Origin: Odobenus rosmarus divergens | Lineage: Eukaryota > Chordata > Mammalia > Carnivora > Odobenidae | Direction of reading: 5' to 3' | NCBI RefSeq assembly: GCF_000321225.1 | Contig: NW_004450322.1 | Coordinates: 1,702,307-1,766,306 of the forward strand | Length of the DNA stretch: 64,000 nucleotides | In this document: positions 1 through 10,090 of the stretch, piece by piece | How the letters are laid out: each line of letters starts with the position of its first letter | Position numbering within the stretch: the first letter of the stretch is position 1 | The notes under the pieces: generated by a model | The model's input: only the letters and a program-made list of their open reading frames with translations | The model's database searches: none | Told to the model about the DNA's origin: nothing | Translations under genes and position numbers: made by a program

Positions 1-110
1 CCTGCTTGTCGGGAATCCTGCTTCTCCCTCTCCCACTCCCCCTGCTTGTGTTCCCTCTCTTGCTGTCTCTCTCTGTCAAATAAATAAATACATAAAATCT
101 TTAAAAAAAA
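1..110 (+). mobile_element. Carnivore tRNA-Lys SINE, 3' part at window edge
   Basis: Begins inside the element. The pyrimidine-rich middle, an AAATAAATAAATA stretch and an A-rich tail are visible; the tRNA-related head lies outside the window. Confidence 0.85.
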
Positions 111-220
111 TAAAGATTTTATTATTTTTAAGTCATCTCTTACACCCAACGTGGAGCTTGAACTCATGACCCCGAGGTCAAGAGTCACATGCTCTTGAAC
201 CGAGCCAGCCAGGCGCCCCC
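111..220 (-). mobile_element. Short old carnivore SINE, antisense
   Basis: This short type lacks the CT-rich middle: an A-rich tail (seen as TAAAGATTTTATT) runs almost directly into the tRNA-related part, which ends CCAGCCAGGCGCCCC. Relatives lie at 34,900-34,999 and 49,781-49,891. It abuts the tail of the preceding SINE, so one may have inserted at the other's tail. Confidence 0.7.
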
Positions 221-660
221 GTCCCCTTAAGTATTTGGTAGAATTCGCCAGTGAAGCTATCTAGTTACCTTTTTTTTTTTAAGAATTTATTTATTTGTCA
301 GAGAGAGAGAGAGCGCACAAGCAGGGGGAGCGGCAGGCAGAGGGAGAAGCAGGCTTCCTGCTGAGCAAGGAGCCTGATGCGGGACTCGATCCCAGGACCC
401 TGGGATCATGACCTGAGCCGAAGGCAGATGCTTAACCAACTGAGCCACCCAGGCATCCCGCTATCTAGTTATCTATTTCTTTTTGAGTGAGCTTGGATAA
501 TTTTTTCTTTTGATAAAATTGTCCATTTCATCTAAATTGTCAGATTTATTGGTATAAAGTTAATGTTTCCTTAATTATCCTTCTAATATCTGTAGGACCA
601 GTAGTGATATCACCTCTCTCATTCCTGATGGTGATCATTTGTGCTGTTCTGTCTGGTAAT
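221..660 (-). mobile_element. Old L1 fragment (ORF2 region), antisense
   Basis: The plus strand reads like the antisense of L1 ORF2, for example the stretch around AATATCTGTAGGACCAGTAG. A SINE at 270-459 splits it. No long reading frame survives. The right edge is approximate. Confidence 0.6.
270..459 (-). mobile_element. Carnivore tRNA-Lys SINE, antisense, full length
   Basis: Runs from a poly-T tail to CACCCAGGCATCCC. It is flanked by a perfect 12-base target duplication GCTATCTAGTTA (256-267 and 460-471). Confidence 0.92.
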
Positions 661-829
661 TCATTGTTGACTCTTGCCTCCTGGCTGACTTGCCCCAGAG
701 AAGAGGCTCCACGGCCAGTGCTGTAAACTTGTCTGAGGATTTGCTCCATAGTCACGCTGATCATCTGTCTCTCTCTGATCAGCTTGGTACTTGAGAGTGT
801 GAATGGAACTACCTACTGTTCTTATGCTC

Positions 830-1005
830 CCTAAAATTCTAAACTCCTTCGTCCTTTCGTCCCAGCTAGAGTATGGGCTCACTTAAAGCAAGAAAAAGGG
901 TTGACACCCCCTCTTTTTTTACATCCCTCTGGGTGCAGTGTGATGCAGAGCTGGGTACACAGTAAGTACACAATGCATAAGTGAGGACTGATCGTCCCTG
1001 CCTAT
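830..1005 (+). mobile_element. L2/MIR-type ancient repeat, probable
   Basis: Ends in the pattern GCTGGGTACACAGTAAGTACACAAT, after a CCCAGCTAGAGTATGGGCTC stretch, as in the 3' ends of L2. Strongly diverged. Confidence 0.45.
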
Positions 1006-1995
1006 AATAAACATTTGGGTGTTTTTTTGGACATGACTCCATGAATGTCCAAGCTGAAGCTTTCCCCCTCCATAAAAAGCTTCCTGTTTCACAGCAGTTG
1101 CAATTGCTTACGAAGACTATTCTGAAGTGTGGGTTGATTTAACTTAAGTCATCACGGTTGCTGAGTGAGAATCACAAAGTTAAGGAGAATTTCACAGATG
1201 ACAATATTTCACTTTGAGGGGGTTGGATACAGGGTACAAGGCAGAGAACCAGACTTTGCTGCTTTATGTAAGCCCAGTTGAGGAAGTCAAAAGTTCAGCT
1301 TCCCTCCTGACTCTTTGAGGTGGGCATTGGATTGTGTCCTAACGTTCAGAGATACCCAGTTTCTGAGAAAAGGAGTCTCTTTGAGGTGAGGAGAGGAGAC
1401 CTATGTGACATCTGCTCTTGGATTCAGTCAGGGACCCTCTGATGAATCCCCAGGCTGGGGGCTGGGCTGCTGTTAGGAAGCCCGCAGCAAAGTAGGAACT
1501 TCTGGTTCCAGTTGGTTCTTGCCAAAAGCCTCAAGACATTTGAAGGAGGTGAGATCTGGCACGCAAAAGAAAAGAGCTTTTGTGCAGCTTAGAGCGTGGC
1601 ACTGAATGAATCGCAGAATAGGCAGCCCCAGAGGAAGGTGCTGCTATCCCAGTGACATCCTGAGAGGCTGGATCCACCTTCAACAGGCCAGGCACCCATT
1701 TGGTACAGTTGCGGGGAGGAAAAGATGCATCTGTCATGCTCTCTTCCCTCCAGGAGGGATAAACCACCCCAGGCAAGCACTCTGGAGGTCACCATTTGAT
1801 CATTTCCACAACCAGGGCTTTGGGAGGACAGAACTGGTTGGTGCTTTTGAGCCAGTCCTTGAAATGAGTTTCCATTCAGGGTCTCAAAATGAATAACCAA
1901 GCGGGACAGTATTGACTTCCCCAAGGAGAGATATTGGGCGTGCCAGGGAGCTTCAGCCTAGCTAATTCACCTGTTCATTAACCGGCTCCCTTTTA
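1006..1995. other. Single-copy-like DNA, nothing recognised
   Basis: Open frames of about 100 codons on both strands overlap each other here. They show no domain, signal or splice context, so I treat them as chance. Confidence 0.5.
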
Positions 1996-1999
1996 TTCA

Positions 2000-2212
2000 G
2001 ATATTCGGTGCAGGACTGTGTTAACTGCTTCTCAGGAATGCTCTTAATCCTCACAACGTCCGTTGAAGAGATGTGGGCCATTGTGACCTCTGTTTTGCAC
2101 ATTAGGAACCCGGGGCACATGACGTGTGACCTGCTTCTGGGTCACACTACTAGTGGAGGATGGAGCCAAGGCTCCGACCTTGTCTATCTGTGTCCTGTAG
2201 CCATAGTCCTTC
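2000..2212 (+). mobile_element. MIR
   Basis: The MIR core is visible: a cytosine-rich 'CTCTTAATCCTCACAACG' block, then a 'TTTTGCACATTAGGAACC' block and a loss-of-match tail. Confidence 0.7.
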
Positions 2213-2445
2213 ATTAATAATAGTAAGAACCAGCTCTTAATGAGCACCTGGGCTCTGTGACGTTAGCTAATTCATTTCATCCCCACAGCAACATTTTCAG
2301 GCAGGTGCCATTATTTCCCCATTTTACAGGAAGAAAAACTGAGGCGAGAAAGGTTAGGTTCCTTGCCCCAAAGTTACATAACACATGAATGGATTAGAAT
2401 CCTGGCAGTCTAGTGCTGGAGCCCAAGTTCCTAAGCTCCACCCCG
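2213..2445 (+). mobile_element. MIR, second copy directly adjacent
   Basis: Nearly full length: AGCACCTGGGC..., TTCATTTCATCCCCACAGCA, CCCATTTTACAGGAAG, then CTTGCCCCAAAGTTACATAA. Same orientation as the MIR just upstream. Confidence 0.8.
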
Positions 2446-4485
2446 CCCCCCGCCAGTGCCTTTCAAGGGTCACATGACATGAAATGTTGGCCCAGCATCA
2501 ACTGCCCACCCCGCAGCATAACCTGAGTGTTAAAACATGCCTTAGCAGAAGTGACCATGGGATTCCAACTCTGATATGTTCTGCTGCAAATCACATTACT
2601 GGTTCATTCACAGAGTCAGGACTATAACCCTGCCTTTCTGACGGGGGGTGGGGTGGGGTGGGATAGCATGTAGAGAATAACACAAAGGCCCTATACAAGG
2701 TCCCAGCTATTCAAAAACCCCTCTCTCTTCTATCTCCAATGAATTACTCTTTGTGTTAAAACCTCTCTCCCTAAAGATCATAACTGAAGAAGAAATACAG
2801 TGCCAGATTTATTCCTCAGCTGTCTGTGGTCAGCTTGCTGAATTGGCTCAGAGGGTGTGGAACACAGAACAGGGCAGTTTGGATGGGGCAAGGGTAATGG
2901 GGAGGTTCTGGAAGGAAGGACAGTCAGGAGGCAGTGAGCAGGGCACTGGGTACTGAGCAGGACTAGTGAAGAGGGAGAGGAAATCTGATAACAGAGGAAA
3001 GAGGGTCCCCAGAGAGGACAGATAAGAGGCCCCCCAATACTTAGTGTTTCCTCCACCATCTCCCCAGAACCTGACCCTGATCTTAGGAAGCCCTCATGCC
3101 CAGGATTTAGCTAAACAGCTGGGGAGGAAGGGGACATCAGTGCCACATGCCATCAAAACCCAGCTGTGGAACGAAACAACAAAACCATCTTGTTCCTTTG
3201 TGAAGCAATTTCAGGCATCATCAGCTGGTGGCTCGGGTTTTTGCAAGGGGAGCGGCAAGTTGGAGCTGGTCTCTGGAGTGTCCTTGGGGTCTCACAAACT
3301 CCACAGGCAGGAAAGCTCATTCTGCTGGATGCCCAGAAGTCTGACTGTTCTCAACACCAGAAGTGGCGACAACGTGGACTGTATTTCTGATTTTATTTGC
3401 TGCTGTCTGCAGCGGTACCTGCATCCCATACTGTTGTGGGTATGGCCCGGGGGCTGCGCATTTCAGGGGCCTTTGTCAGCAGCGGCAATATTAGGACATT
3501 GGCTTTTGCAACATTGTAGGTCCTGTTCCACTTCATGAGTTGCTTGGGGTGGAGGGTTTCTGTCCTCAGACTGAGGGATCCCAGACCAACATGCCGTTTA
3601 TAAGCGTTCATGTCCAGATGCAGAGGGAAAGGTGCCATCCCACCTGACCTCGTCTCTGTGGGGCTGCCCTTGAGACCCTGGGCCTGGGCCCCAGTGCCCC
3701 CCACCCCACCCTGAGCTCTGGCTGAGCCCCACGCAAATATACAGACCACAGCTGGGAGTGGGGCCCCTCAAACTCTCCGTCTTCACATGGAACCCTTTGT
3801 AGCGGAGTTGAGAACCATTTATCTGCCAGAACTTCAGTGGTCTCAGTACTGTCACCATCTGAGACCACTAACTACCAGTTCCTGCTGTTTCTCAACCTCC
3901 TGGATGAAATCCGTGGAATATCTGTGGAAGCTCAATTTTAAGACCCCTGGTCTGTTACCTAGGTGATGTAAGTGAGAGAGGGCCTTGTAGGTGTGCTTGG
4001 ATACTCTGGTTACTCAGTGATTGCCGTTGCTTTGTTCAATTGCCCACTGCATCCAGCTCTTCATGACCCTCTTGTAATGCCCTGATTACTGGGGATCTGC
4101 GGGCAGGGTATAGAGTAGACTGGAGGGGGAGGAGCTTGGGAACAGATTTGGGGTTCAGAAGAGAACAATGTGAACCCACTGAACTAGCAGAAGGGGAAAT
4201 TATCCCAAGCCTCAACTCAAGATTTACTTCAGTTTTATTAAGCCATAGCAGTGTCCACTAGATTTCGCTCTTGCTAAGTAAATACAGATTAAATATTTTT
4301 TTCAGTATGATAGAGTTTAGAACAATGTATTTTTAGGACATTATCTTGCATTACCATTCCTATAACTTGCATGTTTAACTTCCCTTTGGAAATCCCACAA
4401 TGCTCTTTAAAAATATATATTGTAAGCTTAAATTGTTTTCTACCACTTGCGTTACAATTGACATTCCATTCATGGCACACACTTA
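2446..4485. other. Single-copy-like DNA with a G-rich tract
   Basis: No named repeat recognised over about 2 kb. Four G-runs split by single T at 2,643-2,662 could form a G-quadruplex. The longest open frame (3,044-3,538, plus) has no recognisable domain and low-complexity composition, so it is not called a gene. Confidence 0.5.
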
Positions 4486-4500
4486 AAAGTATAGGTGATT

Positions 4501-4682
4501 TTTTGAAAGATTTTATTTATTTTTTTGAGAGAGAGAGAGTGCACATGCGCAGAGGGAGGGAGAGGGAGAAGCAGACTCCCCGCTGAGCAGGGAGTCCAAT
4601 GTGGGACTCGATCCCAGGAGCCTGGGATCATGACGTGAGTGGAATGCAGACGCTTAACTGACTGAGCCACCCAGGCGCCCCT
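4501..4682 (-). mobile_element. Carnivore tRNA-Lys SINE, antisense
   Basis: Target duplication AAAGTATAGGTGATT at 4,486-4,500, and AAAGTGTAGGTGATT at 4,683-4,697 (one mismatch). Confidence 0.93.
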
Positions 4683-4975
4683 AAAGTGTAGGTGATTTGA
4701 TGAGTTTTGGCGTATGCGTATACCTGTGAAACCATCTCCACGATCAAGATAGTGAACGTATGCATCACCCCGAACACTTTCCTCATGTCCCTTTGGAACT
4801 CCTCCCTCCCAGCCTTTCCTCCTTTGTCCCATCCCCATGCAACTGCTGTCTGCTTTCTGTTTGTATTTCCTAGAATTTTATATAAATGGGATCATACTGT
4901 ATATATTCTTCCTCGTCTGGCTTCATTCACTCAGCATGATTATTTTTAGATTTATCCATGTTGTTGCTGTGATGT
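4683..4975 (-). mobile_element. Old L1 3' region, antisense
   Basis: Plus strand reads 'GAGTTTTGGCGTATGCGTA', 'CATCACCCCGAACACTTTCC' and 'AAATGGGATCATACTGTA', the usual antisense of L1M 3' ends. The SINE at 4,501-4,682 interrupts its start. Confidence 0.65.
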
Positions 4976-5282
4976 GCTAATTCCATAGCCCTCTCTAGCA
5001 AGTCGTAAGTTTCCAATTTTAACAGTCTTCATTCCTTTGGCTAAAGGCTCTGATGATATTTATAATACACACACCCTTGGGAAAGGTAAAATTTAGACAT
5101 TATCAACCATCCAGGTGAAGATCTTGTCAGAACTTTTTTTTGCAGAAGTGGTTTTGTTAGAAGTGTCATAGGGGTAAGGTGAAAAGAATAAGGCTTCTAA
5201 GCATATGAGAAGTGTCCCTGAGGGAAACCAATAAAGCAGGGAAAGGAGGCTGACTCTGAAAGCAAATGTTTCCTTGCAGCCT
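4976..5282. other. Unassigned interval
   Basis: Nothing recognised apart from a short ATAATACACACACCC stretch. Confidence 0.4.
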
Positions 5283-5558
5283 CCCAGTGTTGTATGTATC
5301 TGCGAAGCACAATAAAGTAACGTGCAGTAAAACAAGGTGTGCCCAGGGGCGCTTGGGTGGCTCAGTCGGTTAGGCGTCTGCTTTCAGCTCGGGTCATGAT
5401 CCCGGGGTCCTGGGGTCGAGCCCCGCATCAGGCTCCCTGCTCAGCGGGGAGTCTGCTTCTCCCTCTCCCTCTGCCCCTCCCCCTGCTCTCTCTCTCTCTC
5501 AAATAAATAAATAAAATCTTTAAAAAACAAACAAATAAAAAAACAGGGTGTGCCTGTA
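5283..5558. mobile_element. TcMar/Tigger-like terminal fragment, split by a SINE
   Basis: AGCACAATAAAGTAACGTGC followed by AACAAGGTGTGCC, resuming after the SINE as AGGGTGTGCCTGTA, resembles one end of a Tigger-type DNA transposon. Family not certain. Confidence 0.35.
5345..5540 (+). mobile_element. Carnivore tRNA-Lys SINE, full length
   Basis: Head GGGGCGCTTGGGTGGCTCAG, tail AAATAAATAAATAAAATCTT. Flanked by AAACAAGGTGTGCC and AAACAGGGTGTGCC. Confidence 0.93.
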
Positions 5559-5827
5559 GAGGGCTGGCCCTGTGGCTTTTCTCAGCTTACTTTAACTTGC
5601 CTGTCACAAAACTTTCCCACAGACACTCGCCTTCATTTGGTAAATAACTTGCCCAGCCTCGCCAAATCCCCTAGCTTTATAATGCATCTTTTGTATAAAT
5701 ATATATTGATAAATACACTTGCTGACTCATGTATGCATTTCATGTAAGGTCTCTTTTGAAAGCACAGATTTAAATTTTCTAGACTATAAAATATGGATGT
5801 TTCTTTACTTTCTAAATTAGGTACTTT

Positions 5828-6020
5828 AGGGCGCCTGGGTGGCTCAGTTGGTTAAGCGACTGCCTTCGGCTCAGATCATGATCCTGGGGTCCTGGGATCG
5901 AGTCCCGCATTGGGCTCCCCCTGCTCAGCGGGGAGTCTGCTTCTCCCTCTCCCTCTGCCTGCTGCTCCCCCTGCTTGTACGCGTGCTCTTCTCTCTGTCA
6001 GATAAATAAATAAAATCTTT
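5828..6020 (+). mobile_element. Carnivore tRNA-Lys SINE, left arm of an inverted pair
   Basis: Subtype with TTAAGCGACTGCC in the head. Its tail runs straight into the tail of the opposing SINE at 6,021. Confidence 0.93.
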
Positions 6021-6217
6021 TCTTTTAAAGATTTTATTTATTTATTTGAGAGAGAGAGAGAATGAGAGATAGAAAGCATGAGAGGGAAGAGGGTCAGAGG
6101 GGGAAGCAGACTCCCCGCTGAGCAGGAAGCCCGATGTGGGACTCGATCCCAGGACCCCAGGATCATGACCTGAGCCGAAGGCAGTCGCTTAACCAACTGA
6201 GCCGCCCAGGCGCCCCC
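6021..6217 (-). mobile_element. Carnivore tRNA-Lys SINE, right arm of an inverted pair
   Basis: Antisense copy of the same subtype (GGCAGTCGCTTAACCAACTG). It starts with no spacer after the plus-strand copy, so the two can fold into a long hairpin. Confidence 0.93.
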
Positions 6218-6253
6218 AGTCATTTTTATTTTAAAGCACTTACACCCTTGCTC

Positions 6254-6482
6254 AGGGTGTCTCAGCCAAGGCTCTGTTGACATTTGGGGCCAGATTTTTC
6301 TTTGTTGTGGAGTCTTGTCCTGTGCCTTGTCGGATGTTTAGTAACATCTAACCACTTCTGACTTCTAACCCCCAGATGCCAGTAGCACCTGCCCTGGTTG
6401 TGAACAATCAAAAATGTCTCTAGATATTGCCGAATGGTGCCTGGGGGACAAAATCACCCCCCTTGCTCTCCACTGAGAACCA
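6254..6482 (-). mobile_element. MER5A (hAT-Charlie non-autonomous DNA transposon)
   Basis: Reads as the complement of MER5A: CAGGGTGTCTCAGCC at one end, GTTGACATTTGGGGCCAGAT inside, GATGCCAGTAGCACC, then a terminal GAGAACCACC. Almost full length. Confidence 0.8.
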
Positions 6483-6529
6483 CCGCCCTAGAGTAAAAGG
6501 TTCTAAAATTTTAAATTTGAAAATAAAAA

Positions 6530-6971
6530 AGACAGCTTTACTGAGATGTAATGCACATACCACACAATTCACCTTTGAAAAGTGGCTTTTAAATGTATTG
6601 ACAAGGTCAAGCAACCATTACCACAGTCTAATTTTAGACCAATTTCGTCCCCCCTAAAAGAAACCTCATGCGCATTAGAAGTCAGCCTTTATTCCCCACC
6701 ACCCCAGGCAACCACTCTACTCTTCTGTCTCTATGGATTTGCCTGTTCCAGACATTTCATAGAAATGGAATCATACAGCTTGTGGTTTTTGTGACTGGTT
6801 TCTCTCATGTAGCATAATGCTTTCAAGGTTCACCTACTTTTTAGCATGTATCAGTACTCCATTCTTTGTTACTACGGCTGAATAATATTCCATTGCATGG
6901 ATAAACCATATTTGGTTTATCCATTCATCAGGTGTTGGCCATTTGGCATGCATCTACCTTTGGGCTATTAT
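6530..6971 (-). mobile_element. Old L1 3' end, antisense
   Basis: Contains GCTTTACTGAGATGTAATGC, TTTCATAGAAATGGAATCAT and AATAATATTCCATTGCATGG, typical antisense L1M 3' sequence. It stops where the younger L1 begins. Confidence 0.75.
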
Positions 6972-7396
6972 ATTTTTCTTTACTATTTTTAGATTTTATT
7001 TATATTCAAATTAGTTAACATATAGTGTATTATTAGTTTCAGGGGTAGAATATAGTGATTCATCACCTGCATATAACATCCAGTGCTCATTACAACAAGT
7101 GCCCATCACCCATTTACCCCATCCCCCCACCCACCTCCCCTCCAGCAACCCACGGTTTGTTCCCTATAGTTAAGAGTCTCTTATGGTTTGCCACCCTCTC
7201 TGTTTTTATCTTATTTTATTTTTTCCTTCCCTTCCCCTATGTTCATCACTTTTGTTTCTTAAATTCCACATATGAATGAAATCATATGGTATTTGTCTTT
7301 CTCTAACTTATTTCGCTTAGCATAATACACTCTAGTTCTATCCACATCATTGCAAATGGCAAGATTTCATTCTTTTTGATGTCTGAGTAATATTCC

Positions 7397-7439
7397 TGTG
7401 TGTGTGTGTGTGTGTGCGCGCGTGTGCACGCACGTGTGT
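7397..7439. repeat. Alternating purine-pyrimidine tract (TG/CG)
   Basis: About 43 bases alternate strictly between pyrimidine and purine: a TG run, then CGCGCG, then TGTGCACGCACGTGTGT. Such tracts can adopt Z-DNA. Confidence 0.85.
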
Positions 7440-7563
7440 CTATATGTATTTATATGTATATATATTCCATATACCACATCTATCTAATCTATCTATACAC
7501 ACCATATATATAATGGAATATAATATGTATTATATATATGCCATATATAATGGAATATTTTAT

Positions 7564-7583
7564 ACACACACACACACACACAC
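7564..7583. repeat. (AC)n microsatellite inside the L1
   Basis: Uninterrupted AC run of about 20 bases, preceded by AT-rich TATA repeats from about 7,440. Confidence 0.9.
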
Positions 7584-8176
7584 CACATCTTCTTTATCCA
7601 TTTATCAGTCAATGGACATCTGGGCTCCTTCTGTATTTTGGCTATTGTGGACATTGCTATAAACATTGGGGTGCATGTGCCCCTTCAAATCACTTTTTTT
7701 GTATCCTTTTGGTAAATAACTAGTAGTGCAATTACTGGGTCGTAGGGTAGCTCTATTTTTAACTTTTTGAGGACCCTCCATACTGTTTTCCAGACTGGCT
7801 GCCCCAGCTTGCATTCCCACCAACAGTATAAGAGGGCTCGCCTTTCTCCGCATCCTCGCCAACATCTGTCGTTTCCTGACTTGTTAATTTTAGCCATTCT
7901 GACTGGTGTGAGGTGGTATCTCACTGTGGTTTTGATTTGTATTTCCCTGATGCTGAGTGATGTTGAGCATTTTTTCATGTGTCTGTTAGCCATCTGGATG
8001 TCTTCTTTGAAACGTGTCTCCACAGAGCATGCGTGTGGGGAGACAGGAGGTGCAGGGCAGGGTTCCTGGGGACACGGCCTGCATTTCTGTGCCTCAGAGA
8101 TTTCCAAGACCTTTCAACAAATTAAAAAAATGATTATTAACTAAGCTTACAGCTTTAATCAAGAAGGAGAAAAGCA

Positions 8177-8695
8177 ATCTCTTCCTCTGTGCTGCCCGCG
8201 GAGGTGGCAGCCATCTCCTACTTGGTATCATGGCCGCCCTCAGAACCCTCGTGAAGCCCAAGATCATTAAAAAGAGGACCAAGGAGTTCATTCAGCACCA
8301 GTCAGACTGATAGGTCAAAATTAAGCAGAACTGGCAGAAACCCAGAGGCACTGACAGTAGGGTGCGCAGAAGAATCAAGGGCCAGATCTTGATGCCCAAC
8401 ATCAGTTACAGAAGCAAGAAAACAGAGCACACGCTGCCCGGTGGCTTCCAGAAGTTCCTAGTCCACAATGTCAAAGAGATTGAAGTGCTGCTGATGTGCA
8501 ACAAATCTTACTGTGCTGAGATTGCTCACAATGTCTCCTCCAAGAACCGCCAAGCCACTGTAGAAAGAGCAGCCCAGCTGGACATCAGCATCACCAGTCC
8601 CAATGCCAGGCTGCACAGTGAAGAAAATGAATAGACAGACAGCTTATATGCATGTCATATTGGTGTTAATAAAACCATAAAACTACAAAAAAAAA
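8177..8695 (+). pseudogene. RPL32: RPL32 processed pseudogene
   Basis: Retrocopy of the mRNA for ribosomal protein L32 of the 60S subunit. It starts with a matching 5' UTR (GAGGTGGCAGCCATCTCCT), has ATG at 8,230-8,232 and ends in frame at 8,632-8,634. Readable blocks include [19 protein letters not shown] near the C-terminus. There are no introns. It is broken: codons 28 and 29 are consecutive stops (TGA TAG), one codon is missing near residue 60, and there are many substitutions. A polyadenylation signal AATAAA lies at 8,668-8,673 and an A-tract at 8,687-8,695. Target duplications GAGAAAAGCA at 8,167-8,176 and 8,700-8,709 show L1-driven insertion. No function is expected. Confidence 0.95.
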
Positions 8696-8709
8696 GACCG
8701 AGAAAAGCA

Positions 8710-9048
8710 CAAAACAGTTTGGCAATTGCTGTCTGCTTATTTGTGTCTAGGGCACCTCCATGTTTAGTCTCCCAAATTAAAACCTTATTCTTTATCTCTT
8801 AGAGGCCCCATGTCTTGGCTTGCAATGTGTTTCCAGTTTGTTCTTTCCCATCCAGGTCCAGTTCTACCATCTGGATGTCTACTTTTATCTCCTCACTCTG
8901 TGATAATCACAGTTCCCTTACTTGGCTCCTCTGCAGCCCCCTTCTGGTTTCTCCTTCTAGTCTGTCCCAGCCAGGCTAAGCTTTGAGAACAGAATTGCTG
9001 TGATTTGGTCTCCACCTTTTGGTCAATGACAGGAATTCAAGTTAATTC
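8710..9048. other. Single-copy-like DNA, nothing recognised
   Basis: No repeat, frame or site stands out. Confidence 0.45.
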
Positions 9049-9530
9049 AATTCAATTCAGTTCAATTCATTCATTCATTTATCAGATATTTATGATGCCC
9101 AGAATTTACTGTGCTGGGAATGCTGGAGGAGCTCCAGATACACATTAAAGTCCCTGTCTTTCATTAGGACAGATAAGACAATTACAAAATACCCATCTGA
9201 GGTAGTAGGTGGTAAGAGCCATTGGAATGGTACAAGCACAAACATAGAGATCTTTGCTGGTGGGTGAGATTGTGGATGACTTTGTGAATGGGATGCACTG
9301 AAGAACTGGTAGGAATTCCTTATATGGAGATGGTGGTAGTAGGGCATCTGGTGGAGAGGATTCCATGAGCAAGGGCGTGGAAATAGGAAAGCACAGATGG
9401 TGTAAGCGTCAAATAATTGAAGTAGATGAGGAATGAAAGATCAAGTAGTACAGTTATGTAGACCAAAGAGAGTGGAAGGCTTTGAAAGCCAGGCCAAGGG
9501 GTTTGAAGTGTATGTGGTGGACATTGGGAA
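9049..9530 (+). mobile_element. L2-like ancient repeat, probable
   Basis: Starts with TTCATTCATTCATTTATCAG, then TGTGCTGGGAATGCTGGAGG, followed by phrases such as GAGCAAGGGCGTGGAAATAG and GGCTTTGAAAGCCAGGCCAA that recur in an old dispersed repeat. The interval at 60,050-60,420 looks related. Confidence 0.4.
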
Positions 9531-10004
9531 ACAAGTGATCTGGGGCTTCTCTGTTATAGCTTTCCTGGCCTATTGTTAGGAGATGCTGTTATGCAGTTGA
9601 GAAGGTTCTGATGAGAGGGTTTGGGGAATCTGTGAACTTCGTCATGAACTCCCTTCATGATTTCTTCTGGTTGCTTTATCTCTTTGGACCGGGTTTTCCT
9701 TGTCAATAAACCCAAGTATGTGGAACAAAATGATCTTCCCAGCATCTCTACTCCTGACTCTAAGCATGGACTAAGAAGCCCTGATGCTATTTGAAGAATT
9801 AGGGATGTTGGGGCTATAAGACCTGTGGGAAAACGGCAAGGATCATTTTTGCGGGATTTCCACGAAGAAATGGGTCATATTTGGAAACACTGGAAAATAA
9901 GAAAATATTTGTTTATAATCAACCCAACTTCCCTCCTGCACATATTTTTTCCCTTTCGTGGCTTCCTTCCCACCTTTAATATAGAAGGTTGCAAAATTCT
10001 TCAG
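9531..10004. other. Unassigned single-copy-like DNA
   Basis: No recognisable repeat or gene. Confidence 0.4.
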
Positions 10005-10090
10005 AGATGAAGCGCATGTGCTTTGCCTCATCTTTGCGTCCCTCGTGCATAGCACAGCGCCTGGCTCATAGCCTCTCAGTAAGACTCTGC
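10005..10090 (+). mobile_element. L2/MIR 3'-end remnant
   Basis: GCATAGCACAGCGCCTGGCT followed by CATAGCCTCTCAGTAAG is the common end of these ancient elements. Confidence 0.4.

Larger units (their letters stand above)
6972..8012 (-). mobile_element. Carnivore L1, 5'-truncated: 3' UTR and ORF2 C-terminus
   Basis: On the minus strand the ORF2 C-terminal end is readable from about 8,012 leftwards, including [20 protein letters not shown] and a cysteine-rich RCWRGCGE...CWWECK segment. A frame break near 7,700-7,860 separates two ORF2 pieces, so it is dead. To the left lies the 3' UTR (TAGTTAACATATAGTGTATT). An alternating dinucleotide tract and an AC run have expanded inside it. About 1 kb of a 6 kb element remains. 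Confidence 0.88.

Noticed and set aside
3044..3538. 164-codon open frame, plus strand
   Set aside because: No recognisable domain, start context or splice sites, and overlapping frames exist on the other strand. Likely chance.
7685..8107. 140-codon frame, minus strand
   Set aside because: It is the L1 ORF2 C-terminus with a frame break, not a host gene.
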